NCBI GenBank assembly: GCA_947471105.1
Contig: CANIYB010000009.1
Span: 1-18,699 of the forward strand
Source: Cytophagaceae bacterium
Lineage (GTDB): Bacteria; Bacteroidota; Bacteroidia; Cytophagales; Spirosomataceae
Direction of reading: 5' to 3'
Length of the DNA: 18,699 nucleotides
The translations under genes and the position numbers were made by a program. Within the stretch, counting starts at the first letter, position 1, and each line of letters opens with the position of its first letter. Positions 1-6,019 of this stretch are shown here, piece by piece. The notes beneath the pieces were generated by a model. The model worked only from the letters and a program-made list of their open reading frames with translations. It did no database searches and was not told the DNA's origin.

Positions 1-260
1 GCCCATTGACCCGCTAAAATTTCATCACAAACTGCTGAAATTAAATTTTTCTTCCCCTCGTCTAGAACGCCAGCCTCAAAATTTGTGATAGCCGCAGCCT
101 TTTTTAGATATGCAAAGGCCCGAATAATTTCCTTTGGCATTTTATTGATATCCTGAGCGATAGGAAAGTTTTCTATCGAACGCTGAGTTTGTGCCCCCCA
201 ATATACATGCGCAGGCACTTTAACCTTGCCCATCGTATCCTTTTCAATTCTATATTCCAT
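1..260 (-). CDS. fumC: Class II fumarate hydratase, N-terminal part (runs off the left edge)
   Basis: The minus strand reads from an ATG at 258-260 to the window edge without a stop, giving about 86 residues. It begins MEYRIEKDTMG, followed by VKVPAHVYWGAQTQRSIENF and an IIRAFAYLKKAAA stretch. These are the conserved N-terminal blocks of class II (FumC-type, cofactor-free) fumarases, which interconvert fumarate and malate in the cytosolic TCA cycle; the AQTQRS segment is typical of the family. The active-site lyase signature and the C-terminal domains lie outside the window, so completeness cannot be judged. Aspartase and argininosuccinate lyase share the superfamily fold, but this N-terminus fits fumarase best. 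A Bacteroidota-type promoter lies upstream at 294-322. The gene is divergent from the ArsC/Spx gene. Confidence 0.93.
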   Translation of the reverse strand, partial: MEYRIEKDTMGKVKVPAHVYWGAQTQRSIENFPIAQDINKMPKEIIRAFAYLKKAAAITNFEAGVLDEGKKNLISAVCDEILAGQW

Positions 261-293
261 ATGGCTATTTGTATTAATTTTGTAATAAGTTTA

Positions 294-322
294 CAAAAAT
301 ACCACCAAAATTGACACACAAA
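294..322 (-). promoter_or_regulatory. Predicted sigma-A-type promoter for fumC
   Basis: On the minus strand a TTTG box (plus positions 319-322) is followed after 17 bases by TATTTTTG (294-301). This matches the Bacteroidota consensus TTTG then TAnnTTTG; the spacer is at the short end of the accepted range. Transcription would begin near 287, leaving a leader of roughly 27 bases before the fumC ATG. Inferred from motif match and position only. Confidence 0.5.
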
Positions 323-347
323 ACAAGAAAACTAAATTATTAATACA

Positions 348-698
348 ATGTTGAAAATTTACGGAATTCCAGCCTGCAATACCATGAAAAAAACATTCGA
401 ATACCTACAAAAAAAGGGTATTTCGTTTGAATTCTTTAATTATAAAAAAAATAAACTCAGCCCTGAAGTTCTACAAGATTTTATAGACCAATTGACGCTA
501 GAAAAAGTATTTAATAAACAAGGGTCAACTTACAGACAATTGCCAGAGGAAATTAAGTTGGCATTAAATGATCCAAAAAGAGCATTTGAATTCCTTTTAG
601 AGAAAAACTCTGCTATCAAACGCCCAATCATTGTTGGCAAAAAAGGAATAATCGCTGGATTCAATGAATTAGAATTAGATAAATGGCTAAATATCTAA
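348..698 (+). CDS. ArsC/Spx-family thioredoxin-fold protein (YffB-like)
   Basis: This 116-residue protein is a typical full-length member of the ArsC/Spx family, a thioredoxin-like fold with a helical insertion. It opens with a beta strand (LKIYGIP), a single N-terminal cysteine in ACNTM (Cys10), and then a helix. Near residue 92 the RPIIVGKKG segment holds the conserved cis-Pro region, followed by a glycine turn (IIAGFNELEL). There is one cysteine at the active-site position and no second CxxC cysteine, which fits glutathione-dependent ArsC/YffB relatives. Whether it reduces arsenate, acts as a generic thiol reductase, or is regulatory like Spx cannot be decided, and there is no ars operon nearby. 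Its stop codon directly abuts the stop of the convergent ABC permease gene (698/699). A TAATTTTG box at 275-282 could be a promoter but lacks an obvious upstream TTG. Confidence 0.85.
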   Translation: MLKIYGIPACNTMKKTFEYLQKKGISFEFFNYKKNKLSPEVLQDFIDQLTLEKVFNKQGSTYRQLPEEIKLALNDPKRAFEFLLEKNSAIKRPIIVGKKGIIAGFNELELDKWLNI

Positions 699-2024
699 TT
701 ACCCTTTATAAAATAACCATTTGCCCAATTCCTTCCAGGTCACTTTCTTTCCATACATCAGAATACCTACCCGATATATTCGAGCAGAAACCCAGCTACA
801 GCCTAAGAACCCTAAAACTAATAAAGTCATAGACAAGATTAATTCCCAACCAGGAACCCCATAAGGCAGGCGGACCATCATGTTTATTGGCGAAGTAAAT
901 GGGATCATTGACGCCCAAAATGCGATATTGCTATCAGGATCCTGTATGGTGTACTGTGCCATTAAAAAGGACAATATAATAGGGATCATCACGATAAAAG
1001 TAAATTGCTGGGCCTCTGTAGCACTTTCCACCGCTGAACCGATCGCCGCAAACAAAGAGCTATACAGCATATATCCAACAAAAAAATAAAACAAGAAAGC
1101 TGCTATAATCATAGGTATATTCGTGCTTTCCAACACCTTAGTCACTTCTGACATAGGTGAACCTTCATCACTTTTTGCGATTACTTTGCTTTGCTTTTCT
1201 GAGTCTACTTTTTGAATTTGGGTAAGGTTATTTTTCACTTTTTCTCCGTAAAATTTACCCGTAATCTGCGTTAAGCCAATGGTCAAAACAATCCATAGCA
1301 AAAACTGCGTTAGGCCCACTAAACCCACTCCAATGATCTTTCCTAATAGCAATTGATAAGGTTTAACCGAAGAAATAATCACCTCAATAATCCGGCTGCT
1401 TTTTTCTTCAATAACCCCATTCATCACTTGAGAGCCATATAACAACAAGGTGAAATACAAAACAAATCCCATGATTCCAGCTAAAATCATGGCTCCGCCG
1501 GAACTAGAACTTGTCTCTTTGCCATCATTAGACACCGTAATTGTCTTACTATCTATGTCAACCTGAGTGCTTTCATAAATCTGGGATGATATGCCTGCCT
1601 TAAGCAGTAATTCCTGACGTACCTTGTTTTGAATAAGCTTCTCTACAGACTCCTTTAAAGACATCCCTATATTCTTAGCCGAATAAATATGTACCCCTTT
1701 GGGATTCACTAACACATCCTCGGGGATAGCCACAAACGCATCAAATCCTTTTGAGGCAAATGCCATTTTCAACTCTTGCTCTTTTCCTGAGGTAAAAACA
1801 AACGCTACCTCCTTATCAACAAGGTCACTCTTCTTCCATAATCCACTCAAATCCAATATTTCTACCCGTTTAACTTCTTTATCCTTCATGGCTAACCAAA
1901 TAGGTATCGCATAGATAGCTGTGATTAAAACAGGAGCCAATAAAGATGAAATCCAAAAAGACTTCTTTAATACTCTCGTTATATATTCGCGCTGTATAAT
2001 TAATAAGATCTTATTCATATGCAT
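699..2024 (-). CDS. ABC-2 type transporter permease (NatB-like)
   Basis: A 441-residue inner-membrane subunit of an ABC exporter. One membrane segment lies at about residues 24-46, followed by a soluble, probably extracytoplasmic, domain at about 50-175. A C-terminal block of about five helices follows (about 178-200, 225-252, 304-330, 341-358, 393-415). Between the first two of these sits the ABC-2/NatB coupling motif VIEEKSSRIIEVIISSV (204-220) with KPYQLLLGK after it, which contacts the ATPase. The start overlaps the 3' end of the ATPase gene, implying translational coupling: ATG at 2022-2024, or a second in-frame ATG two codons later at 2016-2018. In Bacillus, NatAB exports sodium, but this family also includes exporters of other substrates, so the cargo is unknown. 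Whether this is one half of a dimer or pairs with another permease is not visible. Confidence 0.88.
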   Translation of the reverse strand: MHMNKILLIIQREYITRVLKKSFWISSLLAPVLITAIYAIPIWLAMKDKEVKRVEILDLSGLWKKSDLVDKEVAFVFTSGKEQELKMAFASKGFDAFVAIPEDVLVNPKGVHIYSAKNIGMSLKESVEKLIQNKVRQELLLKAGISSQIYESTQVDIDSKTITVSNDGKETSSSSGGAMILAGIMGFVLYFTLLLYGSQVMNGVIEEKSSRIIEVIISSVKPYQLLLGKIIGVGLVGLTQFLLWIVLTIGLTQITGKFYGEKVKNNLTQIQKVDSEKQSKVIAKSDEGSPMSEVTKVLESTNIPMIIAAFLFYFFVGYMLYSSLFAAIGSAVESATEAQQFTFIVMIPIILSFLMAQYTIQDPDSNIAFWASMIPFTSPINMMVRLPYGVPGWELILSMTLLVLGFLGCSWVSARIYRVGILMYGKKVTWKELGKWLFYKG

Positions 2025-2910
2025 TCGTTTCGTTTACAACTTGAATAAATATATCATTGAATGAGGGGATTATTTCTTGAAATTCTAACAGATCAACATG
2101 CGATATGATTTCAGATATAGCCTGATTTGAACTGATGCCAACGTTCATTTTCAATGTGGCCGATTGGCCATTCACCGACAAAACATCCATCCCTTTTAAA
2201 TCTGCAGGCAAATCACCCAAATACCTAATTTTAAATATATTCTGTTTGTATCGATTTTGGACTTCCATCTTTTCACCAGCTAATACAACTCTTGAATGAT
2301 TAATTAACGCAATTTCATCACATAATTCCTCTACCGTTTCCATTCGATGTGTTGAAAATAAAATAGTTGTCCCACGCTCTTTAATGGCTAATATTTCATC
2401 CTTCAACATATTCGCATTGATGGGATCAAACCCAGAAAATGGCTCATCCAGAATTAAAAGTTTAGGTTCATGAACTACGGTAGCAATGAATTGAGTCTTC
2501 TGCTGCATACCCTTAGATAAATCATCTACAGGCTTATTCCACCAATCTTTAATATCCAATCGAATAAACCATTCTTTCAATTTTGAAATAGCCTCAGATT
2601 TTGACATACCTTTCAATTGCGCCAAATACAATAACTGATCCCCCACTTTCATTTTCTTGTAAAGCCCTCTTTCTTCTGGCAAATAACCAATTTGGTCTAC
2701 GTGCTTAGGTGAAAGTGGCTCTCCATCAAAAATTATTTGTCCTGAATCAGGGGCCGTAATCTGATTGATAATGCGAATTAATGAGGTTTTGCCTGCCCCA
2801 TTTGGGCCTAATAACCCAAATATCTTAGCCCGAGGAATATCTAAATCAATGTGATCTAAGGCCAAATGATCTGAATACTTTTTAACTACTTGACGTATGG
2901 ATAAAATCAT
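2011..2910 (-). CDS. ABC transporter ATP-binding subunit (NatA-like)
   Basis: The cytoplasmic ATPase partner of the downstream permease. All hallmark motifs are present. Numbering the residues from a TTG two codons upstream, Walker A GPNGAGKT is near 37-44, the signature LSKGM near 133-137 followed by QQK, Walker B LLILDEP near 153-159, and the H-loop histidine of FSTHR near 190. After the nucleotide-binding domain, roughly residues 215-300 form the C-terminal extension common in ABC-2 ATPases of the NatA/CcmA type. I place the start at the ATG at 2908-2910 (MILSIRQVV), because the only longer option begins at a TTG (2914-2916). No Shine-Dalgarno is seen, which is normal in Bacteroidota. The 3' end overlaps the permease start, so the two form a bicistronic exporter operon. 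The transported substrate cannot be told from the sequence. Confidence 0.92.
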   Translation of the reverse strand: MILSIRQVVKKYSDHLALDHIDLDIPRAKIFGLLGPNGAGKTSLIRIINQITAPDSGQIIFDGEPLSPKHVDQIGYLPEERGLYKKMKVGDQLLYLAQLKGMSKSEAISKLKEWFIRLDIKDWWNKPVDDLSKGMQQKTQFIATVVHEPKLLILDEPFSGFDPINANMLKDEILAIKERGTTILFSTHRMETVEELCDEIALINHSRVVLAGEKMEVQNRYKQNIFKIRYLGDLPADLKGMDVLSVNGQSATLKMNVGISSNQAISEIISHVDLLEFQEIIPSFNDIFIQVVNETNAYE

Positions 2911-2921
2911 ATGCAAAACAA

Positions 2922-2935
2922 ATTTTAGCTAAAAT
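2922..2935. promoter_or_regulatory. Perfect 14-bp palindrome upstream of the ABC exporter operon
   Basis: ATTTTAGCTAAAAT is a perfect inverted repeat with no spacer. It begins 11 bases upstream of the ATPase start codon and just downstream of the histone-like gene's terminator. It is in the right place for an operator of a dimeric regulator, but AT-rich palindromes of this size also arise by chance. Confidence 0.3.
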
Positions 2936-2984
2936 AAAAAATTGCGCTTATACCCATTTAGAAAATGGTATAAGCGCAATTTTT
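2936..2984 (-). terminator. Strong intrinsic terminator of the lysine-rich protein gene
   Basis: A perfect 14-bp stem (2941-2954 with 2967-2980; arms ATTGCGCTTATACC and its complement) encloses a 12-base loop. It is flanked by A-runs on one side and T-runs on the other, so it can work in both directions. In the minus-strand transcript it follows the stop codon at 2999 by about 15 bases and is trailed by a U-rich tract. It separates the histone-like gene from the ABC exporter genes. Confidence 0.85.
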
Positions 2985-2998
2985 AAAGGATAAGCGTA

Positions 2999-3391
2999 TT
3001 ATTTTTTGGCAGCCGAAGTACGAGCAGGAGCTTTGGCTGGTGCCTTAGGCTTTGACGCACTCGCTACTGCGGGCTTTGTAGCTGCCGCTGGCTTTGTGAC
3101 GTCCAACAATAACGACACTTGTTTTTGCTTAGATGCTTTTTTTGCTACTTTTTGTTTTTTTTTAGCATCCTTAATGGCTAATTTTTTGGCCGCTTTGGCT
3201 GCTTTTTCTTTTTTCTTAGCTAAATCCTTAGCTTGTTCATCTATCAACTTATGGTATTTCTTAGAAATTTCTCCCAAAGCATTATGACTCAACTGAACCA
3301 TTTTCTTAGCATTTTTCTCGCTTAAACCTTTTAATTTAGGCAATACAACTGTTGCTAAAACATCTATTAGTACTTTATCAGATTCACTCAT
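2999..3391 (-). CDS. Lysine/alanine-rich histone H1-like protein
   Basis: A 130-residue, very basic protein with 33 lysines (about a quarter of residues). The N-terminal ~55 residues (MSESDKVLIDVLATVVLP...) are of ordinary composition and look helical. Residues about 56-92 are a lysine/alanine helix with repeated KK and AAK units. The last 30 residues are a flexible K/A/P tail with TKPA, SKPK and APAK repeats, like the tails of eukaryotic H1 and of bacterial Hc1-type nucleoid proteins. No signal peptide is present. A role in binding nucleic acid, as a nucleoid or ribosome-associated protein, is inferred from composition alone; I do not recognise the N-terminal domain. It is monocistronic: a strong terminator follows it, and a 105-base AT-rich upstream region contains an 11-bp direct repeat. 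Confidence 0.7.
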   Translation of the reverse strand: MSESDKVLIDVLATVVLPKLKGLSEKNAKKMVQLSHNALGEISKKYHKLIDEQAKDLAKKKEKAAKAAKKLAIKDAKKKQKVAKKASKQKQVSLLLDVTKPAAATKPAVASASKPKAPAKAPARTSAAKK

Positions 3392-3408
3392 AATATTATA
3401 TTTTAATT

Positions 3409-3461
3409 GTATGTTAAATCTATGTAAAGAAATTATTAATTAAAACTTTAGTATGTTAAAT
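3409..3461. repeat. Paired 11-bp direct repeat upstream of the lysine-rich protein gene
   Basis: GTATGTTAAAT occurs at 3409-3419 and again at 3451-3461. The start-to-start distance is 42 bases, close to four DNA turns, so both copies would face the same side of the helix. They lie 18 and 60 bases upstream of the start codon of the 2999-3391 gene. They could be tandem regulator sites, or chance in AT-rich DNA. Confidence 0.35.
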
Positions 3462-3496
3462 TTTTACGCTCTCTTAAAAATTTAATATTGGAAAAA

Positions 3497-4030
3497 CTAA
3501 ATTTTGATCTTTGAAACAAAATCATAGCTGACAATTCCCATGCAAACAGAGACATTTAAAGAATGTTTAGTTCCAAATTGAGGTATTTCAAGCGAATAAT
3601 CCGCCGAATGAATAAACAAATCATTAACACCAAACACTTCATTACCAAACACAAAAGCATAGGTATGATTTTGATCAGGTTTAAATTCAAATAAAGAGAT
3701 TGCATCTTTAACCTGCTCAATGCATATTATTTTATAACCGAGATCTTTTAAGGCCTTTATGCAGGTTGCTGGACTGTCAAAATAAGTCCAATCAACAGAT
3801 TCATCAGCCCCTAAAGCTGTTTTAGATATTTCTCTGTGCGGGGGTTTTGCCGTTATTCCACACAAATAAATATGTGAACATCGGAAGGAATCAGCCGTGC
3901 GAAATGCTGAACCTACATTGTTCATGCTCCGGATATCATCCAAAACCAAAACAAAAGGAAACTTTTCTGAATTTTTAAATTGCGTCACATCGAGCCTATT
4001 TAGCTCATCCATCGACAACTTTTCATTCAT
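3497..4030 (-). CDS. TrmH/SpoU-family RNA 2'-O-methyltransferase
   Basis: A 177-residue SPOUT-class methyltransferase, the usual size for a catalytic domain without an added RNA-binding domain. All three family motifs are visible. Motif 1 is NNVGSAFRTADSF (37-49) with the catalytic arginine near 44. Motif 2 is FVFGNEVFGV (126-135). Motif 3 is LEIPQFGTKHSLNVSV (147-162), which forms the trefoil knot that binds S-adenosylmethionine. The family methylates ribose 2'-OH groups in tRNA (such as position 18) or rRNA; the target here cannot be assigned. Its ATG directly follows the TAG stop of the upstream desaturase gene with no spacer, so the two are almost certainly co-transcribed and translationally coupled, although their functions are unrelated on paper. 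Confidence 0.92.
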   Translation of the reverse strand: MNEKLSMDELNRLDVTQFKNSEKFPFVLVLDDIRSMNNVGSAFRTADSFRCSHIYLCGITAKPPHREISKTALGADESVDWTYFDSPATCIKALKDLGYKIICIEQVKDAISLFEFKPDQNHTYAFVFGNEVFGVNDLFIHSADYSLEIPQFGTKHSLNVSVCMGIVSYDFVSKIKI

Positions 4031-5011
4031 CTATTGTACGATCCAAGTAAACGGATAAGCCAATTCAGGAATTTTAACCCGATCGGCCAACTTTTCTAAC
4101 CTCGTTGGTAAATTAGCTACATAATCTCTTGCCTTCTCAGCTACATCATTTAATCCAGACATTTTCTCAATATCCCAATCTTTAATTAAGCCTTGCATGA
4201 TACTAATATAATCCATGGTTGTATACACACCAATTCTTTGGGCCGCATCCGAAAAGTGCTCATAAACAGAGCTTTTAGCTCCATTAATTTCGCGTAAAAA
4301 ATGGGCTGGCATGACGATTTTCTTCTTCATCATATCAGCAAATGCAATCATCATTTCAGATGGATCTAATTTGAAAATTTCTGTCACAAAAGCCTTATAC
4401 GCTTTGGCATGCCTTAATTCATCCGCCGCAATCTGAGCGCACATTCTTGACAATAATGAGTTGCCATGTTGTTTCGCTAATGAGGCCGTTCTGCGATGAG
4501 AAACGTTGGTTGCCATCTCTTGAAATGAAGTATAAATGAAGTTGCGATAAGGATCGCCTGAGGTGCCAATATCAAAACCATCCGCAATTAAATACTGGGT
4601 TGAAACAGCCACAGAATGCATGTCAACCTTACCTGATAAGTATAAATAAGTCCCTAATAAATTACCATGTCTACCTTCTTCAGCAGTCCAATTGCGTATC
4701 CAACGAACCCAGCTATTTTCTTGATCTTGTTGGTTTACCGTATCCATTCCCATCAACCAAGACTCGTACGTTGGCAATGCCTCCTCAGTAATCGTATCTC
4801 CAATTAACACAGCCCAATAATCATAAGGCAACTCTTTTGCAGCTTCTTGCAATAACTTTACTTCATCAAAAAAATTATCTTTTGTTGAATCAGGAAGCAT
4901 ATCTGAAGGCTGCCAATTGCTATCAATTGGATTTAAATATTGAGCAACAAAGTTGTCCATATTCCGGCCTAACTCAGTCATCACCTCTAATCTTGTGGTT
5001 GAAAGGGACAT
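4031..5011 (-). CDS. Soluble acyl-[acyl-carrier-protein] desaturase (ferritin-like diiron)
   Basis: This 326-residue protein aligns by eye with the plant stearoyl-ACP desaturase family (fatty acid desaturase type 2). Diiron ligand motifs appear in order and with family spacing: IGDTITEEALPTYE (about 70-83), WTAEEGRHGNLL (108-119, ligands Glu112 and His115), FQEMAT (163-168, Glu165), and AADELRHAKAY (195-205, Glu198 and His201). The first motif has Gly where plants have Asn (EENRHG), and the second has DELRH instead of DEKRH; all metal ligands are kept. The enzyme would insert a cis double bond into acyl-ACP in the cytosol using oxygen and reduced ferredoxin, adjusting membrane fluidity under aerobic conditions. 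The double-bond position cannot be read from the sequence. It is the first gene of a pair with the TrmH-type methyltransferase. Confidence 0.93.
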   Translation of the reverse strand: MSLSTTRLEVMTELGRNMDNFVAQYLNPIDSNWQPSDMLPDSTKDNFFDEVKLLQEAAKELPYDYWAVLIGDTITEEALPTYESWLMGMDTVNQQDQENSWVRWIRNWTAEEGRHGNLLGTYLYLSGKVDMHSVAVSTQYLIADGFDIGTSGDPYRNFIYTSFQEMATNVSHRRTASLAKQHGNSLLSRMCAQIAADELRHAKAYKAFVTEIFKLDPSEMMIAFADMMKKKIVMPAHFLREINGAKSSVYEHFSDAAQRIGVYTTMDYISIMQGLIKDWDIEKMSGLNDVAEKARDYVANLPTRLEKLADRVKIPELAYPFTWIVQ

Positions 5012-5090
5012 AAATAATTGATTTGAAAAAATAATAAAATTTAAATTAGTAAAATAATTGAGGATTCCCTAAATCAAAGACCCCAAATCG

Positions 5091-5198
5091 TCATTTGTTT
5101 GATAATAGTTTCTTTGCCATTAGAAACCGTAAACTTAAACTTGCTGCAAAAAGTACGAGACTAAATAATAGAACTATGCTTGAATGTAAATTCTTCAT
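5091..5198 (-). CDS. Possible 35-residue single-helix membrane micro-ORF
   Basis: An ATG at 5196-5198, inside the last codons of the lpxH-type gene in another frame, opens a reading frame to a TGA at 5091-5093. The product would be 35 residues: a short MKNLHSS start, a hydrophobic run of about 17 residues (IVLLFSLVLFAASLSLRFL), and a basic tail (MAKKLLSNK). That is the layout of a small single-pass membrane protein. It overlaps the upstream gene by 38 bases, as coupled genes often do. Against it, T-rich intergenic DNA readily gives hydrophobic frames, no ribosome-binding signal is visible, and no homolog is known to me. Confidence 0.3.
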   Translation of the reverse strand: MKNLHSSIVLLFSLVLFAASLSLRFLMAKKLLSNK

Positions 5199-5970
5199 CA
5201 GCTAAAACTAAGTAAAAAGCATTTTTAAAATTTGGGCTAAACCAATCACCCAAATTATAATAGTTGGCCCCCTCTCCCAACGGAAAAGCTATGGGATGAT
5301 GCCTATGCCCAAAAACATATGCTTTTTTAATGTTATTTGATTTTGCATCTAAATGCATTTGATCCCTAACATAATTCAAAATAAAATCTGTATCTGAATT
5401 AAACGGAACATCCCCAGCTGATATCGTATCTGATTTACGCGTATTTGACCATAAATGTGCCAGGCGCACTCCCAAATCAGGGTGCAAAATTTTAAACAAA
5501 AAAATCGATATTGGATTGACAAAAATTTGTTTTAAAAACTTGTAGCCATAATCTCCTGGACCCAAACCATCTCCATGTCCCAACAAAGCCTTAACTGATT
5601 TCCCTTGAAGATTAAAACTAAACTCAGTAGGTTGTTGATAAATGATGGCGCCAACTTCATCTTTCAGATAGCTTTTTAACCATAAATCATGATTACCCAC
5701 AAAAACATGAATTTGAATTCCCGCGTCATTCATCTCGGCTAATTTGCCTAAAAAACGAACAAATCCCTTAGGTACCACTTGACTATACTCAAACCAGAAA
5801 TCAAATAAATCACCTAATAAAAAAACGTCCGATGCATCTTTTTGAACTTGGCTGAGCCACGAAATGATATACTTCTCCCGAGCTAGAGATTCTGCATTGT
5901 TAGGGAATCCTAGATGAAAATCAGACGCAAAATAGGCCTTTTTGCCTGCAGGAATTTGAATTTCAATCAT
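5161..5970 (-). CDS. lpxH: UDP-2,3-diacylglucosamine diphosphatase-like metallophosphoesterase
   Basis: A 269-residue calcineurin-like phosphoesterase with every metal-binding block: SDFHLG (16-21), LGDLFDFWF (52-60), GNHDLW (92-97), GHGDG (131-135) and GHRHHP (221-226). The GDLFDFWFE block and the LGPGDYGYK segment after the GHGD motif match LpxH-type enzymes, which hydrolyse UDP-2,3-diacylglucosamine to lipid X at the inner face of the membrane, the fourth step of lipid A synthesis. GNHD replaces the GNRD of E. coli LpxH, as in LpxH2-like and Bacteroidota members, so a related phosphoesterase role is not excluded. It lies downstream of ftsH but behind an intrinsic terminator that ends about ten bases before its start, so its own expression signals may lie inside ftsH or depend on readthrough. 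Confidence 0.83.
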   Translation of the reverse strand: MIEIQIPAGKKAYFASDFHLGFPNNAESLAREKYIISWLSQVQKDASDVFLLGDLFDFWFEYSQVVPKGFVRFLGKLAEMNDAGIQIHVFVGNHDLWLKSYLKDEVGAIIYQQPTEFSFNLQGKSVKALLGHGDGLGPGDYGYKFLKQIFVNPISIFLFKILHPDLGVRLAHLWSNTRKSDTISAGDVPFNSDTDFILNYVRDQMHLDAKSNNIKKAYVFGHRHHPIAFPLGEGANYYNLGDWFSPNFKNAFYLVLADEEFTFKHSSII

Positions 5971-5979
5971 ATACTATCC

Positions 5980-6006
5980 AAAAAAAAGGTGGAGAATAAC
6001 CCCCAC
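5980..6006 (-). terminator. Intrinsic terminator after ftsH
   Basis: In the minus-strand transcript a 7-bp stem (6000-6006 with 5989-5995, including two G-U pairs) closes a 4-base loop. One base later it is followed by a run of eight U residues (5980-5987). It begins 13 bases after the ftsH stop and ends only about ten bases before the lpxH start, so it should reduce cotranscription of the two. Confidence 0.6.
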
Positions 6007-6019
6007 TCAATTTATATGT

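Noticed and set aside
348..698. An arsenic-resistance locus
   Set aside because: Only a generic ArsC/Spx-fold protein is present; no ArsR, ArsB or Acr3 neighbours, and the family has many other roles.
3006..3080. Tail repeats of the lysine-rich gene as a possible tandem-repeat or CRISPR-like array
   Set aside because: The repeats are short, irregular Lys/Ala/Pro codons within a coding frame; no spacer-repeat pattern exists.
3006..3287. A 93-codon open frame on the plus strand, rich in Ala and Phe
   Set aside because: It is antisense to the lysine-rich gene; the mirror of K/A-rich codons gives A/F-rich frames. No independent signals.
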